Below, piece by piece: positions 8,002 to 15,710 of a stretch of 64,000 nt of DNA. This DNA comes from Haloferax sp. Atlit-12N. GTDB taxonomy: Archaea > Halobacteriota > Halobacteria > Halobacteriales > Haloferacaceae. The stretch is taken from the NCBI RefSeq assembly GCF_003383095.1, contig NZ_PSYW01000005.1, positions 1 through 64,000 on the forward strand. The letters run 5' to 3'. A program made the position numbers and the translations under genes. Below the pieces are notes generated by a model, which made no database searches, had not been told where the DNA came from, and saw nothing but the letters and a program-made list of their open reading frames with translations. The stretch's first letter is position 1; each line of letters begins with the position of its first letter.

Positions 8002-8289
8002 GTGAGCGTGATGGTGACCCTCGCGTCCGCGCCGGTGTTGGTGAACGTCCGCGTCGAGATGAACGACCACGAGACGATGACGGTCGAACTGCACGAGACG
8101 AACGAAACGCGCCACCTCGTGGCCTACGAGTCAGAGCGCATCCGCGACACGCTCGCGTCCCTCCCCGAGGGCGCTCGCGTCCCCGTCGAGATGGTTCGCG
8201 CCGGCTCGCGCTCGAACGTCTGGAAGGCCGTCGCACTCCACGGCCGGCAGTCCGCTCCGGCGGACCAGTCCGCTCGGACGGCGAACTGA
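8002..8289 (+). CDS. small uncharacterised haloarchaeal protein (NDHxxMTV family)
   Basis: A 95-residue soluble protein with no assigned function. The conserved core begins VRVEMNDHETMTVELHETNETRHLVAYES and continues with a helix (RIRDTLASLPEGARVPVEM). It is clearly related by eye to the minus-strand protein at 55905-56156, which shares EMNDH-x-x-MTV, the ET-x-E turn, the Arg/Leu-rich helix, and the final aromatic SNVWKAVAL / NSWVALGR. Both copies are single genes with their own TATA boxes. I would call it a haloarchaeal orphan family; the fold may be a small alpha/beta sandwich. Function is unknown. Confidence 0.75.
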   Translation: MSVMVTLASAPVLVNVRVEMNDHETMTVELHETNETRHLVAYESERIRDTLASLPEGARVPVEMVRAGSRSNVWKAVALHGRQSAPADQSARTAN

Positions 8290-8383
8290 GCCGTCCCGTT
8301 TCCGCTCCCCTTTCACTCGTCTCTCTCCCATCTTTCTCGCACGTCTCTCCACCATCTGCTTACCCGTCTCTCTGTCGTCTGCT

Positions 8384-8425
8384 CGTTCGTTCCCCCTCGT
8401 CCGTTCGTTCCCCCTCGTCCGTTCC
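8384..8425. repeat. tandem repeat in a pyrimidine-rich tract
   Basis: Two perfect 18-bp units (8384-8401 and 8402-8419, CGTTCGTTCCCCCTCGTC) followed by a six-base partial third. They lie in a C/T-rich strand running from about 8290 to 8440, between two plus-strand genes. Confidence 0.7.
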
Positions 8426-8506
8426 ATCCCTACTGCCGGTTCGTCCACCGGTTCCGCCGGAGACAAACCGTCGGTGCTATATTTCTCGCCCGTGTCGCGC
8501 ACCGCA

Positions 8507-8890
8507 ATGAGCTTCGTCGCCGAGGTGGAAGTCCGGTTCCGTGACCACGACTCGTTCGGACACGTCAACAACGCCGTCTACGCGACCTACTGCGAGCAGG
8601 CCCGCGTCCGCTTCTTCGAGGAGGTGATGGACACCCCGCTTTCCGACCCGCACATCGTCGTCGCGCACCTCGAACTCGACTACCGCGCGCCCATCGAGGG
8701 CGTCGGCACCGTCGAGGTGGAAGTCGAGGCCGGCGAGCCCGGCGGAAAGAGCTTCCCCATCTACTACACACTCTCCTACGAGGGTGAGGTCGTCGCCACC
8801 GGCGAGACGGTCCAAGTCGCCATGGACGGCGAGGGCCGCCCGACCCGCGTCCCCGACCAGTGGCGCGAGGCAATCGCGAATCAGCCGTAG
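8507..8890 (+). CDS. hotdog-fold acyl-CoA thioesterase (YbgC/4HBT type)
   Basis: Predicted to hydrolyse an acyl-CoA thioester in the cytoplasm. The 127-residue length fits a single hotdog domain. The N-terminal motif VRFRDHDSFGHVNNAVYATYCEQARV is the 4-hydroxybenzoyl-CoA thioesterase signature (catalytic Asp in RDHD, then GHVNNA). The rest shows the long hotdog strands (VHLELDYRAPIEGVGTVEVEVEA-like pattern). ATG 8507 is chosen because the family motif starts right after it and a TATA-like TATATTT lies at 8478-8484, about 26 nt upstream. Substrate is unknown. The gene stands alone between the orphan at 8002 and the que cluster. Confidence 0.85.
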   Translation: MSFVAEVEVRFRDHDSFGHVNNAVYATYCEQARVRFFEEVMDTPLSDPHIVVAHLELDYRAPIEGVGTVEVEVEAGEPGGKSFPIYYTLSYEGEVVATGETVQVAMDGEGRPTRVPDQWREAIANQP

Positions 8891-9006
8891 CTCGGTCCAC
8901 TCATCTCGGCTTCGGGCGGTCAGCTACTGTCGGGATGATTCCTTTTTCGGGGCGGTCGGCGGTTCGTGAGTCGCTGAATTCGTCCCACAGTGGCGAGACA
9001 GGAGAA

Positions 9007-9013
9007 TTAAATA
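9007..9013 (+). promoter_or_regulatory. promoter of the queDEC cluster
   Basis: TTAAATA, centred about 25 nt before ATG 9035 of queD, in an otherwise GC-rich region. It predicts a leaderless queD message running into queE and probably queC. Confidence 0.65.
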
Positions 9014-9034
9014 CTCTCGTGATAATCTTCGGAT

Positions 9035-9511
9035 ATGCCTCGGGGAACACTAGAACACCCACAGTCGGCGGAAGCCGACGACGAAACCCCGCTGTCCCGA
9101 GCAGGCAAGCGCGTCCTCCACATCGGTCGCGACCGGCCCATCCGCATCAGCGCCGGCCACCGCCTCCTCCACCACGACGGCAAGTGTAACCGCCCGCACG
9201 GGCACAACTACGAGATTTCGGTCCGCGTCGTCGGCGACCTCACAGACGAGGGCTGGGTCGTTGACAAGGGCGTCGTGACCGACGTCATCGACGAGTGGGA
9301 CCACCGCTTCCTCGTCGAGTCGGGCGACCCGCTAGTCGAGGCGTTCGACCGCTCCGGCGACGCCGACGGCACGGTCGTCCTCGACGCGCCGCCGACGGCC
9401 GAGGTGATGGCCGTCGTGCTCGAGGAGAAACTGCTCGCGGCGCTCCCCGACACCGTCTCCGAGGTCTCGGTCTCGGTCAGCGAAACGTCGGAACTCTGCG
9501 CCGGATTCTGA
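9035..9511 (+). CDS. queD: 6-carboxytetrahydropterin synthase (QueD)
   Basis: Converts dihydroneopterin triphosphate to 6-carboxy-tetrahydropterin, the first committed step to preQ0. In archaea preQ0 is used for archaeosine at tRNA position 15. The product has 158 residues; after a 35-residue haloarchaeal extension the PTPS fold begins. Zinc ligands are visible in SAGHRLLHHDG and RPHGHNYEISV, and the catalytic Cys lies in GKCNRPHGH. The closing SVSETSELCAGF is the family's C-terminal pterin-binding Glu motif. Its stop codon overlaps the queE start by one base (TGATG), so the two genes are translationally coupled. Confidence 0.93.
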   Translation: MPRGTLEHPQSAEADDETPLSRAGKRVLHIGRDRPIRISAGHRLLHHDGKCNRPHGHNYEISVRVVGDLTDEGWVVDKGVVTDVIDEWDHRFLVESGDPLVEAFDRSGDADGTVVLDAPPTAEVMAVVLEEKLLAALPDTVSEVSVSVSETSELCAGF

Positions 9512-10284
9512 TGCCCGTTTCCGACACCGTCGCCCGCGACGACACCGACGCCGAGGGCGAGCGCCTCCCGATAAACGAACTGTTCGCGTCGCTCCAGGGC
9601 GAGGGAAAACTCGCCGGCGTCCCGAGCACGTTCGTCCGCACCAGCGGCTGTAACCTTCGCTGTTGGTTCTGCGACTCCTTTCACACCTCGTGGGAGCCGA
9701 CTCACGCGTGGATGAGCCTCGACGAAATCGTCGCCGAGGTCGAGTCGCGGTCTCCCGAGCACGTGGTCGTCACCGGCGGCGAACCCCTCGTCCACGACGA
9801 GACCGACGCGCTCCTGTCGGCGCTCGCCGACGACTACCACCTGACCGTCGAGACGAACGGGACGCTCGAAACCGACGCGCCGGTCGACCTCGCGAGCATC
9901 AGCCCGAAACTCGCGTCGTCGACGCCGACGCCCGACAACGCCCCGGCCGACGTGGACCCCGGCGTCTGGACCGAGCGACACGAGACCGCCCGCGTCGACC
10001 TCGACGCGCTCGCCTCGTTGGTCGAGCACGCGGCGGACTTCCAACTGAAGTTCGTCGTCACCGGCCGCGACGACCTCGACGAAATCGAGTCGCTCGTCGC
10101 CGACGTGCGCGGCGTCACAGACCGCGAAATCCGCGACAGCGACGTGTTGCTCATGCCCGAGGGACAGACCCGCGAGCAACTTGCTCGGACCCGGACCGAG
10201 GTCGCCGACCTCGCCGCGGCGTTCGGCTACCGCTACACGCCGCGACTCCACGTCGACCTCTGGAACGACGCGCCCGAGACGTGA
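9511..10284 (+). CDS. queE: 7-carboxy-7-deazaguanine synthase (QueE)
   Basis: Radical SAM enzyme that turns 6-carboxytetrahydropterin into 7-carboxy-7-deazaguanine. The 257 residues contain the 4Fe-4S/SAM motif CNLRCWFC (CX3CX2C, about 50-57), the substrate-side motif LFASLQGEGKLAGVPSTFVR near the N-terminus, and GGEPLVHDE (the SAM-binding GGE). The C-terminus holds the usual TPRLHVDLWNDAPET. The ATG overlaps the last base of the queD stop. An in-frame extension to 9295 lies inside queD and is rejected. The 69-bp gap to queC lets the three genes form one operon. Confidence 0.93.
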   Translation: MPVSDTVARDDTDAEGERLPINELFASLQGEGKLAGVPSTFVRTSGCNLRCWFCDSFHTSWEPTHAWMSLDEIVAEVESRSPEHVVVTGGEPLVHDETDALLSALADDYHLTVETNGTLETDAPVDLASISPKLASSTPTPDNAPADVDPGVWTERHETARVDLDALASLVEHAADFQLKFVVTGRDDLDEIESLVADVRGVTDREIRDSDVLLMPEGQTREQLARTRTEVADLAAAFGYRYTPRLHVDLWNDAPET

Positions 10285-10353
10285 CCCGACGCGACCCGCT
10301 TCGCACCGCCAAGCATCCGCTTCGAACTACCCCACCCCATTCCACTAACACGC

Positions 10354-11079
10354 ATGACTGACGAACCCGATTCGACCGACGAGAAGCGCGCCGTCGTCCT
10401 CCTCTCCGGCGGCATGGACAGCGCGACAACCGCCTACGAGGCCAGGGAACGCGGCTACGAAATCTACGCGCTCCACACCTCTTACGGCCAGAAGACCGAG
10501 TCGAAAGAGTACGACTGCGCCCGCGCGCTCGCCGACGAACTCGACGCTCGCGACTTCCTTCACATCGAGACGAGCCACCTGAAGCAGATCGGCGCGTCGT
10601 CGCTCACCGACGACTCGATGGCCGTCGCCGACGCCGACATGGATGCCGACGAGATTCCGACCTCGTACGTCCCCTTCCGCAACGCCAACCTCCTGTCGAT
10701 GGCCGTCTCGTACGCCGAGGCGAACGACTGCGACGCCGTCTTCGTCGGCGCGCACTCCGAGGACTACTCGGGCTACCCCGACTGCCGCCCCGAGTTCTTC
10801 GACGCCTTCGAGGCCATGGTCGATGTCGGCACGAAACCCGACACGACCATCTCGCTGGAAGTGCCGTTCGTCCACGACTCGAAGACCGATATCGCCCGCC
10901 GCGGCCTCGAACTCGGCGTCCCCTTCGAACACACGTGGTCCTGCTACCGCGCCGAGGAACCGGCCTGCGGCACCTGCGACTCCTGTGCGTTCCGCCTGCA
11001 GGCGTTCCAGAACCTCGACGAGCGCGACCCGATTCCGTACGCCGAGCGACCGGACTACGTGGACGCTGACGCGGCGTAA
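10354..11079 (+). CDS. queC: 7-cyano-7-deazaguanine synthase (QueC)
   Basis: ATP-dependent PP-loop enzyme that converts 7-carboxy-7-deazaguanine and ammonia to preQ0. The 241 residues begin with an acidic tail, then the PP-loop VLLSGGMDSATTAYEA (about 15-30). Near the C-terminus lies the zinc site CYRAEEPACGTCDSCAFR (four Cys). The GAHSEDYSGYPDCRPEFFDAFE stretch is also diagnostic. Last gene of queD-queE-queC. The later steps (tRNA-guanine transglycosylase and archaeosine synthase) are not in the window. Confidence 0.93.
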   Translation: MTDEPDSTDEKRAVVLLSGGMDSATTAYEARERGYEIYALHTSYGQKTESKEYDCARALADELDARDFLHIETSHLKQIGASSLTDDSMAVADADMDADEIPTSYVPFRNANLLSMAVSYAEANDCDAVFVGAHSEDYSGYPDCRPEFFDAFEAMVDVGTKPDTTISLEVPFVHDSKTDIARRGLELGVPFEHTWSCYRAEEPACGTCDSCAFRLQAFQNLDERDPIPYAERPDYVDADAA

Positions 11080-11198
11080 CGTCGTCCCACACGCTGACCG
11101 CCCCGCGCCCCGAGCGCCGACGAGACGGGGTGAGTTCGCCCGCGTCCCGACCTGTCTCCTCGCACTCCTTTTTCACCGACCTGCGCGAACCCCGGGTC

Positions 11199-11951
11199 AT
11201 GAGCGACGAGAAACGCCGAACCGCCGCCCAGTTCGGGAACGCCGCCGAGTCGTACTTCGACAGCGAGGTCCACCGCCTCGGCGAAGACCGCGAGACGCTC
11301 GCGTCGTGGTGTCGCGGCGCGACCCGCGCGCTCGACGTGGCGACCGGGGCCGGCCACACCGCGGGCGCGATAGCCGAGGCCGGCGTCTCCTCGGTCGTCG
11401 CGGCCGACGCCGCCCCGGAGATGGTCGCCACCGCGGTCCGCGAGTACCCCGTCACGGGCGTCGTCGCCGACGCGGAGCGTCTCCCGTTCGCAGACGACTC
11501 CTTCGACGCGGCCGCCTGCCGCATCGCCGCGCACCACTTCCCCGCCCCCGAGGGGTTCGTCGCCGAGGTCGCGCGCGTTCTCGAACCCGGCGGCGTCTTC
11601 GCCTTCGAGGACAACGTCGCGCCCGAGGACGCTTCCCTCGCCGAGTTCCTCAACGGCGTCGAGGTCCTCCGCGACCCGACCCACGTCGAACTCCACCCGG
11701 TTTCGCGGTGGCGCGAGTGGTTCGAGGCCGCGGGTCTGTCGGTCGAGACGGTCGAGACCGCCGCGATACGCCTCGAATTCGACCCGTGGACCGAGCGGAC
11801 GAACGTCTCGCCCGAGGACCGAACTGAACTCGAACGTCGCTTCCGCGAGGCGCCGGAGGAGGCGAAATCCCTGTTCGACGTGGTGTTCGACGGCGACTCC
11901 GTCGTCTCCTTTGACAACCCGAAGGCGCTGATTCGAGCGCGGAAGGAGTAG
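11199..11951 (+). CDS. class I SAM-dependent methyltransferase (UbiE-like)
   Basis: Predicted soluble methyltransferase of 250 residues. SAM-binding motif I is ALDVATGAGHTAGAIAEAG (about 45-63), followed by the acidic loop VVAADAAPEM and motif AERLPFADDSFDAAACRIAAHHF, the standard UbiE/Methyltransf_11 pattern. ATG 11199 is used because the in-frame upstream codons from 11130 are not conserved-looking. The substrate is not known; UbiE-type enzymes methylate quinones, but many relatives do not. It follows queC by 120 bp in the same direction, without a clear shared promoter. No evidence ties it to deazapurine synthesis. Confidence 0.8.
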   Translation: MSDEKRRTAAQFGNAAESYFDSEVHRLGEDRETLASWCRGATRALDVATGAGHTAGAIAEAGVSSVVAADAAPEMVATAVREYPVTGVVADAERLPFADDSFDAAACRIAAHHFPAPEGFVAEVARVLEPGGVFAFEDNVAPEDASLAEFLNGVEVLRDPTHVELHPVSRWREWFEAAGLSVETVETAAIRLEFDPWTERTNVSPEDRTELERRFREAPEEAKSLFDVVFDGDSVVSFDNPKALIRARKE

Positions 11952-12030
11952 GTCAGGAGGCTCGTCGCTTCGGTCCTCGGGTCCCGCCGAGACCCACAAA
12001 CGGTAAGCGAGCCCCCCGCGACGTGGGGGT

Positions 12031-12912
12031 GTGTCAACGCCCGACTCCGACGCCCCCATCTCGCCGCTTGCGGGCCTCGGCATCGCCGTCCTCGCGGTTA
12101 GCACGAGCGCTATCCTCGTGCGCTGGAGCGCCGCGCCGAGCCTCGTGAAGGCCTTTTACAGAGTCCTGTTCACCGTGGCTCTCCTCGCGCCGGTCGCGCT
12201 CGTCCGCCACCGCGACGCGCTGGCGACCATCTCGGGGCGGGACCTCCTCGCGGCCGGTGGGGCGGGCGTCGCGCTCGCGGCCCACTTCGCGTCGTGGTTC
12301 GAGAGCCTCAACCACACGACGGTCGCCGCGAGCGTCACGCTCGTACAGTCCCAACCGCTGTTCGTCGCCGTCGGCGCGTGGGCCGTCCTCGACGAGCGCG
12401 TGAGTCGCCGCACCGCAATCGGCATCGGCGTCGCACTCGCGGGCATGGTGCTCATGTCCGTCTCCGACTTCCTCACCGCCAGCGGCGCGCCGCGGCCGCT
12501 TCTCGGAAACGGGCTCGCGGTCATCGGTGCCGTGACGGCGGCCGCCTACGTCCTCACGGGCCGGAGCGTCCGTAGCAGGGTCTCGCTCGTCCCCTACGTG
12601 GTCGTCGTCTACTCGGTCTGCGCCGCCGCGCTCCTCGTCGTCGCGGTCGGCCGCGGCGACCCGCTCACGGGCTATCCGCCCCGCGAGTGGCTCCTGTTTC
12701 TCGGGATGGCGGTCGGCCCGGGCATCTTCGGTCACACCGTCATCAACTGGGCGCTCGCCCATCTCGAATCGAGCGTCGTCTCCGTCTCCCTCCTCGGCGA
12801 ACCGGTCGGCAGCACGATTCTCGCTCTCTTTCTCCTCGGTGAGATCCCCACGCTCCCGACGGTCCTCGGCGGGGCCGTCGTCCTCGGCGGCATCTACGTC
12901 AGCGCGTCCTGA
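12031..12912 (+). CDS. EamA/DMT-family transporter
   Basis: Membrane protein of 293 residues with about ten hydrophobic helices arranged as two EamA repeats (about 10-140 and 150-290). The first repeat has LVRWSAAPSLVKAFYRVLF, the second repeat ends IFGHTVINWALAHLESSVVSVSLLGEPVGSTILALFLLGE, the family's closing motif. Drug/metabolite transporters of this group export small metabolites; the substrate cannot be told from sequence. The start is GTG 12031, which matches the short hydrophilic N-terminus MSTPDSDAP. It stands between the methyltransferase and a sensor kinase, in the same direction, and is probably transcribed alone. Confidence 0.85.
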   Translation: MSTPDSDAPISPLAGLGIAVLAVSTSAILVRWSAAPSLVKAFYRVLFTVALLAPVALVRHRDALATISGRDLLAAGGAGVALAAHFASWFESLNHTTVAASVTLVQSQPLFVAVGAWAVLDERVSRRTAIGIGVALAGMVLMSVSDFLTASGAPRPLLGNGLAVIGAVTAAAYVLTGRSVRSRVSLVPYVVVVYSVCAAALLVVAVGRGDPLTGYPPREWLLFLGMAVGPGIFGHTVINWALAHLESSVVSVSLLGEPVGSTILALFLLGEIPTLPTVLGGAVVLGGIYVSAS

Positions 12913-12992
12913 CTCGCTGCGCTCGGGACGGACGGCTCTGCCTTCGAATGGCCGACCACCGACGCGGCTGTTCGTCTCCCGGCTCCGAGTCT

Positions 12993-13010
12993 GTTATCGG
13001 CGCTGATAAC
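12993..13010. promoter_or_regulatory. inverted repeat upstream of the sensor kinase
   Basis: GTTATC-N6-GATAAC, with a GCGC centre, ends 41 bp before ATG 13052 and just before the TATA-like CATTACG (about 13024-13030). The position just upstream of the promoter suggests an activator or repressor site. Confidence 0.45.
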
Positions 13011-13051
13011 CGCGTCACAACGCTCATTACGGTGAGCGGTCGCTACTCCGT

Positions 13052-15073
13052 ATGGACGACGGGTCGGGGGCCGACGTACGTGTCCTCCACGTCGATGACG
13101 AACCCAGTCTGACGGACCTCGTGTCGATTTACCTCGAACGCGAGGCCGGCGACGTCGACCTGTCGGTCTCGACGTCGAACTCGGGGGCCGACGCCCTCGA
13201 ACGACTCCGACAGGAACAGGTCGATTGCGTCGTGTCGGACTACGACATGCCCGATATCGACGGACTGGAGTTCCTCCGAGCGGTCCGTTCCGAACACCCC
13301 GACCTCCCCTTCATTCTCTTTACTGGCAAAGGCTCCGAGGAGGTCGCCCGCGACGCCTTCCGCGTCGGCGCGACCGACTACATGCAGAAAGACACCGGCA
13401 CGGACCAGTACACGGTCCTCGCCAACCGGGTCGTCAACGCCGTCTCGCAGTACCGCGCGAAGGCGGCCTCCGAGCGCTACGGAACCGCCATCGAGGTGCT
13501 CGACAGCGGTGTCTACTCGCTCGACTCCTCGGGGTGCTTCACCTCCGCCGACGGCGTCTTCTGCGAACTCACCGGCTACGACCGCGAGGCCATCATCGGC
13601 CGGGAGTTCGCCGACCTCGCCGCGGAGGCCAACGACGAGATTCGCGCCGCCTTCGAGCGGGTCGTCGCCCCTGACGCCCCCGACACGGAGCGCTTCGAGA
13701 CGGTCCTTTCGCCCGGTCCGGCGTACCCGCACGACGACGACCTCCTGTGCGAGGGTCACCTCGCACTCCGCCCAACCGAAGACGACGAACCCGCCGTCAT
13801 CGGGACGTTGCAGGACGTGACGGAGCGTCGCCGTCGCCGGAACCGCCTGCGCTACGAGACGCGCCTGAAAGACGCCGTCTTGGACACGTCCACGTCGTTG
13901 ATGAGCGCCGAGACCGACGAAATCGGCACGAAAATCGAATGGACGCTCCAGTCCGTCGGCGAGGTGGCCGACCTCGACCGCTGTTCGGTCTACCTCTACG
14001 ACGACGAGACGAACGTCGCCGCCCGGATGCACGACTGGCGCGGCGGCGACCCGCGCGAGCACCCCGCGCGGGTCGCCCTCGAAGACGCCCGCTGGCTGGT
14101 CGAACGACTCCACCGCTTCGAGAACGTCCGCCTCCACCGCGTCTCGGACCTCCCGCCCGAGGCGTCGGACACGAAGCACGTGCTCACCAACGCCGAGACC
14201 GGCGGCTTCGTCGCCGTGCCGATGGTCTCGAAGTGGACGCTCGTCGGCTTCGTCGTCTTCGACGTGGTCGAGACGAGTCGGTCGTGGACCGACACCGAAG
14301 TCGACCTCCTGCGGTCGGTCGCCAACAACGTCACCCACACGCTGGCGCGCCAGCGACGCGAGCGCGAACTCCAGCGCCAGAACGACCGCCTCGAAGAGTT
14401 CGCGTCGGTCGTCTCCCACGACCTGCGGAACCCCCTCAACGTCGCCAAGGGGTTCGTCGAACTCGCCCGCGAGGAAGAGGACGTGACCTACCTCGACCGC
14501 GCACTCGACGGTGTCACCCGGATGGACACGCTCCTCAACGACGTGCTTAAACTGGCTAGACAGGGCCGCAAAGTCGGCGAGACGCATTCGGTCGCCATCG
14601 AGAACGTCGCCGAGCGGGCGTGGAAGGCGGTCGACACCGGCGACGACGCGGTTCTCGTCGTCGAGGACGGCCTCGGTTCCACGCAGGCCGACCAAGGCCG
14701 GCTCCAGCAGGCGTTCGAGAACTTGTTTCGAAATGCGGTGGAACACGGCGGCCCCTGCCCCGACGACGAGGACGGCGACGCCGCAGACGAACTGACCGTC
14801 CGCGTCGGCCCCACCGAGACCGGCTTCTACGTCGCCGACGACGGCCCCGGCATCCCGGCTGACGAGCGCGACACCGTCTTCGAACACGGCCACACCACGT
14901 CCGAGTCCGGCACGGGCTTCGGGCTCTCTATCGTCGAGAGCATCGTCGAGGCGCACGGGTGGGACATCGAGGCGACCGCGCCCGAATCCGACCTCGGCGG
15001 CGCGCGCTTCGAGTTCGACATCGGCGGCGTCCGCTCCGAGGTCGAACCACGCTTCTCGCTCAGCGACGACTGA
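13052..15073 (+). CDS. hybrid response-regulator / PAS / GAF histidine kinase
   Basis: Cytoplasmic signal-transduction protein of 673 residues. A receiver domain comes first (phospho-acceptor D63 in VVSDYDMPDIDG, conserved K in DYMQKDTGT). A PAS domain follows (about 140-270), then a GAF domain (about 290-430), HisKA with H456 in VVSHDLRNPLNVAKGF, and HATPase_c with N, G1 and G2 boxes (ENLFRNAVEHG, VADDGPGIPADE, GTGFGLSIVESIVEAHGW). No membrane helix is visible, so the signal is intracellular or arrives through the receiver domain. This receiver-first layout is common in haloarchaea. No separate output regulator lies next to it. The signal is unknown. Confidence 0.9.
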   Translation: MDDGSGADVRVLHVDDEPSLTDLVSIYLEREAGDVDLSVSTSNSGADALERLRQEQVDCVVSDYDMPDIDGLEFLRAVRSEHPDLPFILFTGKGSEEVARDAFRVGATDYMQKDTGTDQYTVLANRVVNAVSQYRAKAASERYGTAIEVLDSGVYSLDSSGCFTSADGVFCELTGYDREAIIGREFADLAAEANDEIRAAFERVVAPDAPDTERFETVLSPGPAYPHDDDLLCEGHLALRPTEDDEPAVIGTLQDVTERRRRRNRLRYETRLKDAVLDTSTSLMSAETDEIGTKIEWTLQSVGEVADLDRCSVYLYDDETNVAARMHDWRGGDPREHPARVALEDARWLVERLHRFENVRLHRVSDLPPEASDTKHVLTNAETGGFVAVPMVSKWTLVGFVVFDVVETSRSWTDTEVDLLRSVANNVTHTLARQRRERELQRQNDRLEEFASVVSHDLRNPLNVAKGFVELAREEEDVTYLDRALDGVTRMDTLLNDVLKLARQGRKVGETHSVAIENVAERAWKAVDTGDDAVLVVEDGLGSTQADQGRLQQAFENLFRNAVEHGGPCPDDEDGDAADELTVRVGPTETGFYVADDGPGIPADERDTVFEHGHTTSESGTGFGLSIVESIVEAHGWDIEATAPESDLGGARFEFDIGGVRSEVEPRFSLSDD

Positions 15074-15117
15074 GCCGTCGGCGCGCTGACTCGACTGCTG
15101 TTCCTACTGTTTACTGT

Positions 15118-15603
15118 TCACTGTTCTTCCAACAGCCGCTTCGTCTCGGCGTGGCGCCCCCGGAACATCCCCTCGAAACCGACGCCGCCGAAGACGCCCG
15201 CGAGGTCGCCGAGGGGGCCGAACGGGAGTTCGTACTCCACACGGTCTTCGAGTATCGTCTCGTCGCCGTCGGCGACGAAGCGGTGGGTGTGGACCCACCG
15301 CGAGAAGGGGCCGCCGACCATGTCGTCGCGGAACCACGCCGTTCCCTCGCCCGACTCGCGGTCGAGGATGCGCGAGGTCCACCGCTGGCGCGGGCCGACG
15401 CCGAACGGTCGCATCGACATCTCGATTTCCGTCCCGGCGACGAGTTCGTCGGGCGTTTCTTCGCCGTCGGGGCCGCGGACCGACTCGATTTCGAGGTGCA
15501 TCCACGCCGGAGTGAGCGCCTCCAGTCCCGACACGTCCGAGTGGAACTCCCAGACGCGTTCGAGCGGGGCGGCGACGCGGGTTCGACGCTGGTAGACCGG
15601 CAT
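15118..15603 (-). CDS. SRPBCC (START-like) family protein
   Basis: A 161-residue protein with the polyketide-cyclase/coenzyme-Q-binding type START fold. The N-terminal strand-helix VYQRRTRVAAPLERVWEFHSDVSGLEALTP is diagnostic, and the ligand-cavity closing helix (FRGRHAETKRLLEEQ) ends the protein. Such proteins bind hydrophobic ligands; the ligand here cannot be named. The start ATG 15603 gives a normal-length domain. It is convergent with the sensor kinase (44-bp gap), so a shared termination region is likely. Catalysis is not established for this subgroup. Confidence 0.8.
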   Translation of the reverse strand: MPVYQRRTRVAAPLERVWEFHSDVSGLEALTPAWMHLEIESVRGPDGEETPDELVAGTEIEMSMRPFGVGPRQRWTSRILDRESGEGTAWFRDDMVGGPFSRWVHTHRFVADGDETILEDRVEYELPFGPLGDLAGVFGGVGFEGMFRGRHAETKRLLEEQ

Positions 15604-15710
15604 ACCTGACCGTTAGGCCGGAGACGGAAAAGCGGTGCTGGCGGAATGGGTCGAAAGAAGTCGTCGAATCGCCACCTGCGGCGGCGCGGCCGGCAGTCAG
15701 CCCTCGCGCC

